A DNA stretch of 64,000 nucleotides from Bilabrum cf. latius (Eukaryota; Bigyra: Bicosoecida; Bigyra; Bicosoecida), in the NCBI GenBank assembly GCA_965178125.1, contig OZ237739.1:186001-250000 (forward strand). The letters are read 5' to 3'. This document shows positions 49,301 to 58,897 of the stretch, in pieces (position 1 is the first letter of the stretch; each line of letters begins with the position of its first letter). A program made the position numbers and the translations under genes. Below the pieces are notes generated by a model. The model was not told the origin of the DNA. It did no database searches and saw only the letters and a list, made by a program, of their open reading frames with translations.

Positions 49301-49576
49301 GCACACAGTGACGATGGCTCTGGTGGCGCTGCGTCGGGTGCCCGGGGCAGGGTGAGGAGGGATGGGGTTGGGCCAGGATAGACGAGGCCGGGCACGGCGG
49401 GGGCATCACTGGGAAGGCTGCCTGCTGTGCCCCCTGCTGCTGATGGTGCCATTGCTGCTCGAGGGGGTGCGACTGGGTCGCGGACCAGGGGGGTAGCGGC
49501 GTGGGCGGCTTTGCTGCAGGTGCGGGCTGGCAGGCCGTGCACGTTTGTGTCCGTGAAGGGCGCGAGGCCCCGGTGA
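46313..49576 (+). CDS. SH2-like family protein 5 (tandem copy)
   Basis: Exon 1 is 46313-46365, exon 2 46453-49576 (TGA), 1,058 residues. UAG=Gln occurs at 46361, 47384, 47705, 48422, 48794, 49205, 49277 and 49379. N-terminal helices (DPIKAAWCVALGIAF) lead to GVFGFQG and GGRWLVYIDRDTALSS, the SH2-like strand with Arg replaced. Family blocks DPFAGYEWVPHVPGLQEEQ, NGPGTPIFAIALAFFLSDAH, MQVPMVFQGEALRAL and VPFAIRMRTG follow, then LQYLHPEPNKYDD. The tail has a Gly-Ser repeat (48476-48540), acidic stretches and the conserved C-terminus (GRPCTFVSVKGARPR). No membrane segment. It is the cleanest family member, with a perfect GTAAGT donor after its 53-nt first exon. Confidence 0.78.
46366..46452 (+). 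other. Conserved phase-2 intron, SH2-like gene 5
   Basis: 87 nt, GTAAGT donor, TCTAGCGCAG acceptor. It removes an in-frame TAA. Confidence 0.85.
48476..48540 (+). repeat. GGCTCT hexamer array (Gly-Ser)
   Basis: About ten tctggc/tctagc units encode a Gly-Ser linker in SH2-like protein 5. Confidence 0.9.
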
Positions 49577-49740
49577 CCGGGCTAAGAAGTGGTAACGCCC
49601 AATCATGATGGCAGCCTGATCGCATCTGGCAGTAGCAGACCGGAAGCACGCGGCTCTGTCTCAATGAAAAAACCGCTCACAGAGCCTCAGCATCAACATT
49701 TATTCCCCCATCCAAGACAATTGTAAAACTGTTACAGGCA

Positions 49741-50388
49741 ATGGAGTACATTAAGAAGCAGCTTGAGCCTCTCAAAGTGGACCGATCAAAGTACGACGAT
49801 GATGCTGAAATGCCGGAGTATCCATACCTCGAGGTGGTGCGGCACGTTAGCTTTCGCAGTGAGATGGCAATTGCAAATCATCTTCAATGATAAATTCATT
49901 CCAAATTGTTTCAAGCCGCGCAGTTTCATGTCCCTCTCCAGTGATACGCAGCGGCACAAGTTGGGGCGGTCGTCGGCTTGACTTTGGCACCACTCGTGTC
50001 CCGGCTCCGAGGCAACAGGCTGTCGTTGCGGTGGGGCTCAATGCTTGGGACAGTTGGGGGTGCATTGGCAGGGGTGGCTTGGGCGGCCGGGCGCATGAGA
50101 CAGTTGGAGGTGGACGAGGTAGACGACAGAGCGTATCGAATCGTTCATAACAAGGGTCAGGTGCGCCTGGATGAGCTATCTGGCATGGGAGCAGCAGCTG
50201 GATTCTTCGGCGGCCTAATTTTTATGCGTATGCCGATCGTGGGTGCGTGCGTGGGCCTCGCAAGCGGGCCGGTGCTGCTCGCAGCAGAAAAGGCGGGCGT
50301 GGAGTTTCCCGCGCTGCCGGATAGCGCTGCTAAGGCAAAGGCGGAGGCTAAATAGATTGCTCGTGAATTTTCGGAAGGGAGACAGTGA
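49741..50388 (+). CDS. Small multi-helix membrane protein
   Basis: Exon 1 is 49741-49858, exon 2 49952-50388 (TGA), 184 residues. UAG=Gln occurs at 50353-50355. Exon 1 is hydrophilic (MEYIKKQLEPLKVDRSKYDD). Exon 2 encodes three or four Gly/Ala-rich helices (VGAVVGLTLAPLV, MLGTVGGALAGVAWAAG, AAGFFGGLIFMRMPIVG), a conserved-looking loop (DRAYRIVHNKGQVRLDELSG) and a Lys/Ala-rich end. Glycine-zipper helices of this kind occur in mitochondrial inner-membrane proteins, but I recognise no specific family. Without the intron the frame meets TGA on both sides of the junction. Confidence 0.65.
49859..49951 (+). other. Intron in small membrane-protein gene
   Basis: 93 nt, phase 1, GTGAGA donor, ATACGCAG acceptor. 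An alternative acceptor lies 9 bases downstream (CACAAG). Confidence 0.6.
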
Positions 50389-50566
50389 ACTTGCATCGGA
50401 TCCATGATGATGTCCCCGTCTTGCGACCAACCGCTGGCGTACGGATCGGTCCGTTGCTCCAAAATCTCGCCCACTGTGATTCTTTGGCAGCCTGTTCTTG
50501 GTCACTGACCCGTGCGCAAGCACAAGTGAAATTGAATCCGCCTAATAAAAACAAAACTCAAAGCGA

Positions 50567-52594
50567 ATGGGAGAGCCAATGTGGACCGACCGTCGGATGG
50601 CCTTCGATCCTCCCGAGCCATCCGGCAGCCGAGCCAGCGATATTGCAGACCAAACCGTGATGGTGGGGCCGATCGGTTCAGCAGAGGACGTCGCAGTGGG
50701 TAAATTGGTTCCATGGCTAACGAACCGCGCGAGGGCCCTAGAGGACGACAAGGCTCGGCTGAGGCAGCTCCTTACTCAAGCGCACTGCGCTATCGAAGCA
50801 GAGGAAGCGAAACGAAGCTCGGTGTCTGTAAACCTGAAAGTCGCCAAAACGAACATCGACAATTTAAATAATGAGCTTCGTGTGGCAAAAGTTCGAAACA
50901 AGGAACTCGTCAAGGTAGTTGAGTCGCTCAGAGGCGCGGACACCGAACGCGGGGGCTATCACGCAAAAGTCGTGGAGGAGCGTCGCACTGAGCGCAGAAT
51001 GGTGGAGCGGATGGCCGACAAGCAGCAAGCCACGGAGCAAAGGCTCTCACAAATGCAAGAGTCCCACACAAAGGAGGTGCAAGACTTGGAAGGGGCGCTG
51101 CTGTCCCTCCGCGAGACGATGCAGCGCGAGATCGACGGGCTGCGAGAAGGCGTGGACGAGGCGGCCAGAAGGGAAGCGGCGCTAAAGGCGCGGTGCGACG
51201 ACGTGAAGAGCGAGCTGATGCGCGAGCAGGCGCGCCACCAGGACACGATGGCTCGCCTGGCCGTCGCGAAGGAAAAGGAGCAGGCGGCCATCCGACAGGC
51301 TCACGCGGTAGGCAGAGAGGCGGAGGAGGAGGTGGAGCGGTGCGCTGAGCTGAAGCGAGCGGCCTCTGAGCGTGTGCGTGGCGTGGAGGACACGGAGAGT
51401 CGCCTCTCGGAGGCCATGGCGCTGCTTCGGTCCCTCGAGGCGGAGAACGCCGACCTCCGGAGGCAGGTGAGGGAGCACCAGCAGAGGGAGGTGCGGCTGA
51501 GCGACCTGCTTCGGGACAGGTCCGGAATGGTGGCGCAGGAGCAGGCGAGGAAGCGGGAGGCGGAGCGGCAGCGTCGGCTGGAGCACATCGCCGGGGTGGA
51601 CCGGAGGCGGGAGGCCGAGGTGCGAGCAAGGGAGCAGGAGCAGCTGCTCCGGCAGCAGCACAGGGAGCAGAAGGAAGAGGAACAAGCAAAAAAAGAAAAG
51701 AAGAAGATTATCGCGCTGCAGCGCATCATGGGTGGACGCGTCTCCGCATGGAAGCCCGGTGCGGGAGGTCGCGGAGCAACTGCTCGGCTGCTCCGCGCGC
51801 TCGGCACTGAGGCGCCCAAGGCCTCCACCATGTCCAAGGCCGGTGGCAGCGGCGGCGGGCAGCAGAAAAAGCAGCGCAAGACCATTTCGAAGACGTCCCG
51901 CGGTCGAGCGCAAAAAGCGTCACCTTCCAAGAGCAAGCACAAGGAGGCAAAGGCAAAAGCAGGGAAGCCCGGTGCCTCAAAGGTGCAGCATTCGCCATCC
52001 ACATCGCAGGAGGGGCTTGGGGACTCCGCCGCAGCGCCCGCTGCATGCGGCCGGTGGATCAGAACGGGTGCTGAGGCGGTGTAGGTGCGGCTGTGCGGAC
52101 CCGACGACAGGGAACCGGAGCCGTTAATCCCCGCCACGGGCCCCGGCGGTCTCAACGAGCTCAGGGGCGGCAGCAACCGCCCTGCCCCGAGCGAGGTGTG
52201 GCGCAGGAGCAGGGCCAGAGCCAGGGCCAGCAGCGCGGAGAGGGCGAGGCGACTGGGGCCCGCTGGGCTGCCCAGCGGGGTGAAGGGCGTGCAGCGGCAA
52301 TACTATGACTAGCCGGTGGCGCAGGGGCGAGGGCATCCTGGCTGTGATGAAGCCGCAGCGGTGGAAGGTAAGGGCGGTGCTGCGGGTGAACCCACTGGCG
52401 GCTGGGCGGTCTTTGAGGGCGAGGTGGATGGCAGTGGCCACGCGCACTTCAGCCGTGCCGCGGGTGAGCACGAGCCCAGGCATGGGCGCCCGGTGTAGGT
52501 GGTGTCGACCAGGGGCAGAGGCCGCAGTGGTGCTGAAGAGGGCGAACGAGGCATGCCTGCAGCGGATCTGAAGTCGCCTCGTGTGTGGAGGTAA
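50567..52594 (+). CDS. Long coiled-coil protein
   Basis: ATG 50567 to TAA 52592-52594, 675 residues, with UAG=Gln at 52082, 52310 and 52496. Residues about 50-390 are an almost uninterrupted coiled coil (EDDKARLRQLLTQAHCAIEA, QREIDGLREGVDEAARRE, AENADLRRQVREHQQREVRL), rich in Arg/Glu/Gln and becoming very basic near 375-385 (KKEKKKII). The rest (about 395-675) is a disordered Lys/Ser/Ala then Gly/Arg region. There is no motor, zinc or membrane domain. Proteins of this build are usually structural parts of cytoskeleton, centrosome or flagella. The specific family is not recognised. Confidence 0.85.
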
Positions 52595-52671
52595 GAAAGT
52601 ATACAGCCAAAGGAATTTTTCACAGATCCGAGTCGTAGCGAAGGTATTGACTGTAGAAGAGCAAACAGTAG

Positions 52672-55242
52672 TCACCAGAGTTGCCACCAAGGCTTCTTCT
52701 TCTTCCTGTTGGCTGCTGCACGAAGGGCCGCAATTTCCGCATGCATGCGTTGCCGGTACTGCTGGAACTCCCTGTCCTGTTTCGCCATTTCGGCCTGCGT
52801 CTTCTCGTAAGCCTCCTTGGACTCCTGCATGCTCCTCTCGTGCTCCTACTAGAACTGCGCTGCATCCTCCTGCTGCTGACGGATGCTCTGCTCAAGCCTC
52901 TCTCTGTCGTCCTTGAAGCGCTCGGCATCCTCCACGCTGCGCTTCGCCGCGGTGACCTGCATGCTCAGCTGCCTCATGAATCGATCCATGTCAGACTCTG
53001 CGTGCTTGCAGACTGCATCGATGCCCTCGTTCTCGTCCACCACCTTGGTCAGGATGCCGGACACGTCGGCGGGATCGGCCTGCACTGTTCCATCCTCGTC
53101 AACGGAGAGACAGTCCATGGCCAGCAGTAGCTGCACCATGGGCTACAGGCTCGGCACAGCACTGGCAAAGCCACCCGCAGCGGCCTCAGCAGCGCCACCG
53201 GCTGCAGCACCGCCAGCTGCTGCACCTGCCCCTGCGCCAGCATCAGCCTCGTGGACCGCAGCCCCATCCAGTGCCACGCTGCACAGCTGCTAGCAGGCCT
53301 GATGCCGTACCATTGTGAAGGTAGTACTGCAAGCAGCTGCATGACCATCATCGCCTGCAACTCCACGGAGCTGGCCCTCGGCATCTGCCAGCAGCTGCAC
53401 GCACACGGCACGCGTCCCCTTTGCTACCTCCCTCGCAATTGTGATACCACGTAGCTCTTCTTGCAGCTCCTCCAGATGGACCACCCGCATCTTTCGAGAC
53501 GTAATCACGGCTTCGGGATCGCTCGCATCTTCTCCGTCGGTGCTGCTCATGGTCTCCTGCAGCTTGAGCTCCAGCTGCATCATCTGCTGATGCCTTGCGT
53601 TGTCTGCCTCCCCACGCAGAATCGTGCACACAGACTGCAGCAACAGTGCCTGCCTGTCCCGTGCTTTGCTGATCATCGCCTCTTTCAAGTTGCGGAAGGA
53701 CTCAGCCACATCACCACCATCTGCAGTCACGAGAGCTCGCGCGTCCTCCTCCGAGGCCAATCGATAAGACGCCCGCATGGTCTCGAGAGCCACCTGCACT
53801 GCACGGTCCTGCAGAGCAGCCATGGCGTGGGTTGCTGTCCCCGGCGATGCCGTGCAGTCCATGCGGACAGGTCCGTTGAGTGCCACGAGCGCTCGCTCGA
53901 TAGCCTCGCACAGCTGCTTGGCCGCCGCTGCCCCTGCCTGTGCCTTCATGGTCTCGAGGATGCCCATGGGGCGGAGTGCGTCCGTGGCATCGTTGGCCTG
54001 CTGCACTACTGCAGCCATCACTGCGCCGTAGTGCTGCGTATCGCAAGGCATGCCAGGATTGCCCAGCAGGCACCTTGGTGTCTCGTCCTGCAGAACCGGG
54101 ATCACATTGCGATCCACCATGGCACCGATGGCATCGAGGGCGGCAGAGAAGTCCTTGGGGTACTCCTGGCCGGGACGCAGACCAGCCACGCTTGGAGGAG
54201 GAATACGCGCCTGCCTGCACTGCACGAATACGCTCCGAATCATGGCCCTGGCTCGGTTCCTCTGCTAGGCTGCATCGGCTTCGTAACCCCCGAAGGGGTC
54301 CACGTGCTCTGGCCTCATGAGGGCCTCTTCCGCCTCCTCGATCGTTTGTGTGGACTCTAGCGACATATCACGAGCCACAAGCACAAATGTGGACCGATCG
54401 TTGCTGGTTGCGGCACGGTCACCCGCTGCGGCCCCCCCTTGTGCCGCAGTTCCGGCAGCACCAGCTGCTTGCTGGTCCATCCTGCGGCCCCTGCCCACGA
54501 TGAGAGCGGCATCCAGGATCTGCTTGATGGTATCGAGGACTCTGCTCGTCATGAGCGGGTTCTTCATGTTGGCCATGAACACGCCGCGGCTGCACAGGGC
54601 CAGCCCAGGCAGGACGACCTTCGCGTCGTGCGCCTCGTCCTAGTCCCCGGTGCCCTCAGAGTCGATGACGGCGACAACGCATGCCTCTGATCGACCGAGT
54701 GCGCCTTGCGGGAGGTGAATGAAGCACCCTTTACCACCTTTTGTGCATGACTTGTTGCCATCCCCGACTTCGAACGCAAGCGGCACCTACTCGCCGGACG
54801 CCGGGCACTCGCCGATGCGGACAGCGGGCACGTCTGGATGCAGCTGCTGCAGCCGGACAGCGTCCAAGCTCCCGAAAGCCCGAACCAGAATGGTTTTCAC
54901 GACGTGGTTCAGCATCGTGCTCTTTCCGGTCTAGACACTGCCGTGCACCACGACGGTGAGAACGGGCAAGGCTCGCGTGCTACCCAATCGTAAAATAGCT
55001 CGCAGCTTCTCGGGCTACGTGGCCTCGAATGCGCCCGACTCCAGGTTGGTTCCATACAAATGCACGACACCTAGCCGAACATGGGCCTAAGTTGCCTGCG
55101 CCAAGATAGATTCAGGTTAAGGGCTACTTGGCTGCAGGGACAGTTTCATGAAATCGACCGGAAATCTGAAAGCCTATCGCGTCGAGCACAGCAAAGAATG
55201 GAATCGATGGCTATAGTAACTTACTGGTGCAGCTTCTTCCAT
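52672..55242 (-). CDS. GBP-like large GTPase A
   Basis: Exon 1 is 55242-55225, exon 2 55095-52672 (TGA), 813 residues. UAG=Gln occurs at many places, including 54933-54931 inside the P-loop: GSV[UAG]TGKST (residues about 58-66). G3 reads DSEGTGD (about 151-157). N-terminal placement of both motifs and a following helical region match the GB1/RHD3 class (guanylate-binding proteins, atlastins). A second half of long helices (about 300-800) includes QVALETMRASYRLA and a Glu/Gln-rich coiled coil ending in KKKKPWWQLW, a basic-aromatic tail suited to membrane contact. Such GTPases oligomerise on membranes or pathogen vacuoles. The G4 motif was not located. It is paralogous to the gene at 55434-57851. 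Confidence 0.78.
55096..55224 (-). other. Intron in GBP-like GTPase A
   Basis: 129 nt, phase 0, GTAAGT donor, TGGCGCAG acceptor. It removes an in-frame TAA and supplies the only upstream ATG. Confidence 0.78.
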
Positions 55243-55433
55243 GGAGCGTCGTACCGCTAGCTGGTGATTGTTGAGTGCTTCGGTATTATCCAAGAGATTT
55301 TTGATGTCAATTGTTGGGGTGCAGCACTTCCGGTGACGCCGTGTTTCCTCACCCCCCACCCCCCCCCCCCCCCCGGGAACGCATCAGTACACACTTTCAA
55401 ATAGATCTCAAAGGTCCAACAAGCTCCCAAGCC
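55243..55433. promoter_or_regulatory. Divergent promoter with poly-C tract
   Basis: 191 bases separate the start codons of two head-to-head GTPase genes. A C-rich run (about 55350-55375, nearly uninterrupted cytosines ending in CGGG) is the only notable element. Confidence 0.45.
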
Positions 55434-57851
55434 ATGCAAACAGACTCCAAGATGCTGATTAATCTGGCAGCCGCCCCGTGGACTCGCCGCAAGCCCGGCC
55501 CTGAGCTACGGTTTGAGTCCTGCGAGGGTGGCATCGTCAAGGCGCTCGAGGCGGTCCCAGGTGAGACACAGGTGTGCGTTGTATGTGTGCAAGGACCAGC
55601 ACGTATCGGGAAGAGCACTCTAATGAACTCGATCGTGCGCTGGGTGCTCAATGGCGTGGCTCGCTCCGACTCCGGCTCTGACCTGTAGGACAAAGTGCAG
55701 CTTTGTCCCATCGTCAAGGAAATGCCCGCGCCTGGCTGGAACCGATGCAGGGCCAGTGACAAGGAAGTACCATCTTGCTTCCTTGTGGGACACAAGACGG
55801 ACCCATGCACTGAGGGAAGCGACGCTTGCCTGGTTCGCGTCCCTGCTGGCGCGTTCGGCCGCAAGTCTGACCTGGTGGTGATGGTCGTGGACACAGAGGG
55901 ACAAGGCGACCGGGGCGGAGACTATGACCAGCGCATGGCACTGCCTGCGCGTCTGATGACTGCAGGGGGTGTGAACATCATGCACGTGGGCTTCAAGGCA
56001 CCGGTAAAGCGAGCTACCCGCAAGATGGTCATCCAAGCTGCGGAGCAGGTGGAGTACTTCTGGGGCGCACCTCCAAAAGAAGCCGCAAAAGGGGCCGCAG
56101 ACGATGCTGATGCAGTACGTCCTAAGTTGGGACACGTAGTGGTGCTTCGGGCAGGAGCCAGCACCGATCCAGGTACCCGCGAGGACGCCAAAGCTCTGCA
56201 TGAGAGCGAGATCTTCGAGGCGATGCACGGGCAGGCGGCAGCAGGTGCTGCACGAGGCGGCGCAGGCACGCACCCGCATGAGGAAAGTAAAACTGTTGGC
56301 GAGCATGACGATGGTGATAGTGGCGAAATAGACGTCTTTCGCCGTGTGTTCGAGTCGGGCAGCGTGGAGCTGCTGCCCGCCGTCGAGCTCGCACCCACGG
56401 ATGGCTCCGCCGATGCCCACCCCGAGGCAGCCTCGGCCACTCGAGTTGCCTTCGCGCGATGCCTGGAGTCAATGCTTGACCGCGTGCTCCTGCCCCGGCT
56501 ACAAGATGAGGCCGTCAGGGTCATGCACGGAGGAGTGCCCATGCAGGCCGGTGCGCTGGCCCGATACATGCCGGTGGCAATCGAGCAGTGCGACCAGCGG
56601 GGTACCAAGCTGACGGGTATGCTAGAGGGATACAACCAGCGTGCACTGCAGGCAGGCGTGCAGGCCATGGCGCGCTGTGTGGAGGACGTGCTGGGCCAGC
56701 CTGGTGTTCTGGCGGGGTGCCCTGCCGCTGCAGCAAGGGGTGCATCAGCCGCCGAGGCCCTGCTGCAGGGGGCCTTCCTGGCCGGAATGGGACCCAGCAC
56801 GCTGAACAGGGAGGAGGCCCTGGGGTGTGACGAGTGCAAGGAGGCGCTGACAGCGAGCGTGGAGCGGGTGAGGGAGGGGCTGCAAGGGGCGTTGCAGCGG
56901 AAGAGGGAAGATGCGCAGCAGGCAGTGATGCAGGCCGGCCGTGTGATCTGGACCGAGGTACAGCAGCAGTATGTGCTGGATGCCACCAAGGAGTTTGAGG
57001 ATCTGCAGGGGGGGGCAGGGGAGGCAACGTCCTTTGAGACCAAGCGGGAGCTCGGTCAGCAGTTCCAAGCGTTTGCCACCAAGCACCGGTCCGATGCATC
57101 AGTTGCTGTCAAAGCCAAGGCGCAGGAAGCCGCGGGCAAGTGCGCGACCGATGCAGCTGCAGCTGTGCAGGGGTCCATCCAGCGCGTGGGTGTGGAGGTC
57201 CCTGAGGCTCGGCTGGCTGAGCTGCGGGCCAGTCACCATGGGGGGGAGAAGGGGGGGGCTGACTCAGCTGGGGCAATGGGAGGCGGGGCTGGAGCAGGGG
57301 AGACGGTCCGACAGTCTGCTTGCCAGGCGTTGATGCTGTGCAGCGTGGAGGAGGCCGCAGGCGCATGTCGGCTGGGCGTGGATGCAGCTGCAGCCTGCGC
57401 GATGCTACTATCTGATGCCGTAGAATAGACCCGGGTGATGGGTCAGCTGGACGAGCAGGTGATGGACGGTCTGTGCGCTGGGGCAGACGGTGAGGCTGCG
57501 TCGCTGCTGCGGGAGGCAGACAGGATCGAGCAGCAGAAGAAGGCCGAGGCAGAGGCAGCCGAGCAAGCACGGAAAGCCGCCGAAGCGCAAGCTGAGCAGG
57601 CGAGGCAGCAGCAGGAGTAGGAGAGGAAGAGGAAGGAGCAGGAGGAGACAGCTGAACGCGAGGCGAAGGAGCGAGATGCGGAGAAGAAGAGGATAGAGGA
57701 GGAATAGAGGAAGGCTCAAGAAGAGGCAAACCGCAAACCGAAGCCGAGCACAGGAAAGAAGGTCGAGCGCGAGGTCAAACGGATCGGCAAGCAGGCAGAA
57801 CGAGTTGTCACGGCTCCAGTCAGAGCAATTGCAAAGGTATTCGGACTGTGA
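55434..57851 (+). CDS. GBP-like large GTPase B
   Basis: ATG 55434 to TGA 57849-57851, 805 residues, one exon. UAG=Gln occurs at 55686, 57426, 57618 and 57705. The P-loop is GPARIGKST (about 54-62) and G3 is DTEGQGDRGGDYDQR (about 153-167), typical of GB1/RHD3-type G domains. LGHVVVLRAGAST follows in the region of the G4 strand. After the G domain come helices with LPRLQDEAVRVMHGGVPMQA and YMPVAIEQCDQRGTKLTGML. The long C-terminal coiled coil (QQKKAEAEAAEQARKAAE) ends in an amphipathic helix (VVTAPVRAIAKVFGL). The role is inferred as membrane remodelling or cell-autonomous defence, as known for GBPs and atlastins. It sits head to head with GTPase A. Confidence 0.85.
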
Positions 57852-57971
57852 AGTGGATCAGTCGTAGAAATGTTGGTTCGAAGGCAACGATGCCCAACAA
57901 GGTGCATCATCGATGCGCTCGAAAATACCATCATGGTACCGCTGGCCCAGAACCTGGAACCCAAGAGCTTG

Positions 57972-58709
57972 TCAAGTCAATGTTGGCGCACTGCCACCGC
58001 TGCTGCTGGTTGCACCACCCAACTGTACCGCCGTGGAAGCAGACAATGAATTGTGTTGGTCGATACCAAGTCTGCTGCTGCACTCTGCCCACGCCTTGAT
58101 TGCGAAAGGCTTATATTTCGCAGTCCACTCGTCCACCATCCGCTGGGCGCAGTCTGTCACAGGATGCGTAGGCCCATTGACTTGGGCCGAATTCGCCCTG
58201 ATGAGACGAATATGATTCTCAAACTCGTCAATGGAGCGATAGTCTCCTTTGGAGACGGCTTCTTGAAGCCGCGTCAAGTCCATCACGGTTTCAACAACCT
58301 CAAAGTATCGTGGCAGTCCTATACGCTTCACGCTAACTTTTGTAAGCTTCAGAAGGAATGGGTTGCCCCAACCAGCCCATGTCATCGCACGAAGGCTTTG
58401 CACGGCGGGTGCCAATGCCTGAGAGTTCAGTACTCGCCATGACTGGGCTGTTGCGGTGCTGCCGGTTGCTGCAGGCTTTGTCAAACCCTGCTTCGCTGGA
58501 ATCTTCCGTACAGCGGGTGCAAATACCTCTAAATCTGCTATTGATGATGCATCAAAGTCATCAAGCTGGTGGCCTGGCCGTGACATTGCCAAAATGCTCG
58601 ACAGCTTGCCGTCAGGACTTCGAAGCTTGTCATTCCAGCTCAGATCCGTTTCATCGGTCCCGAGGCTCAACTCAGGCGTCCACTCCAGGAATGAAGATTT
58701 TGATTCCAT
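57972..58709 (-). CDS. Bromodomain-like protein
   Basis: ATG 58709-58707 to TGA 57974-57972, 245 residues, no in-frame UAG. Residues about 130-205 follow the bromodomain pattern: LPRYFEVVETVMDLTRLQEA, then GDYRSIDEFENHIRLIRANS, then VNGPTHPVTDCAQRMVDEW. The MDL motif and the Asn at the position that contacts acetyl-lysine are kept, but the Pro of PMDL is Val and the first helix is hard to see. The N-terminal 110 residues are hydrophilic. The C-terminus is Ser/Gly-rich. A chromatin-reader role is likely but the domain may be divergent. It converges with GTPase B (120-base spacer). Confidence 0.72.
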   Translation of the reverse strand: MESKSSFLEWTPELSLGTDETDLSWNDKLRSPDGKLSSILAMSRPGHQLDDFDASSIADLEVFAPAVRKIPAKQGLTKPAATGSTATAQSWRVLNSQALAPAVQSLRAMTWAGWGNPFLLKLTKVSVKRIGLPRYFEVVETVMDLTRLQEAVSKGDYRSIDEFENHIRLIRANSAQVNGPTHPVTDCAQRMVDEWTAKYKPFAIKAWAECSSRLGIDQHNSLSASTAVQLGGATSSSGGSAPTLT

Positions 58710-58897
58710 GGCTGCCTTACTGATACATTGCTTGGTACTAGTAGGGTTACAGTTAGTTGATCTTCCGTGTTTTTCCCGGTTCGGTTGCGTGTTATTTCGG
58801 AGCGGCAGCTAGCGAGCGAGCTGAACCGCCTGAGCTGTGCTGCCAACGTCAATTAGCCATGAACTGAAATTGCTAGTGAATCAACGCACTCATACAA

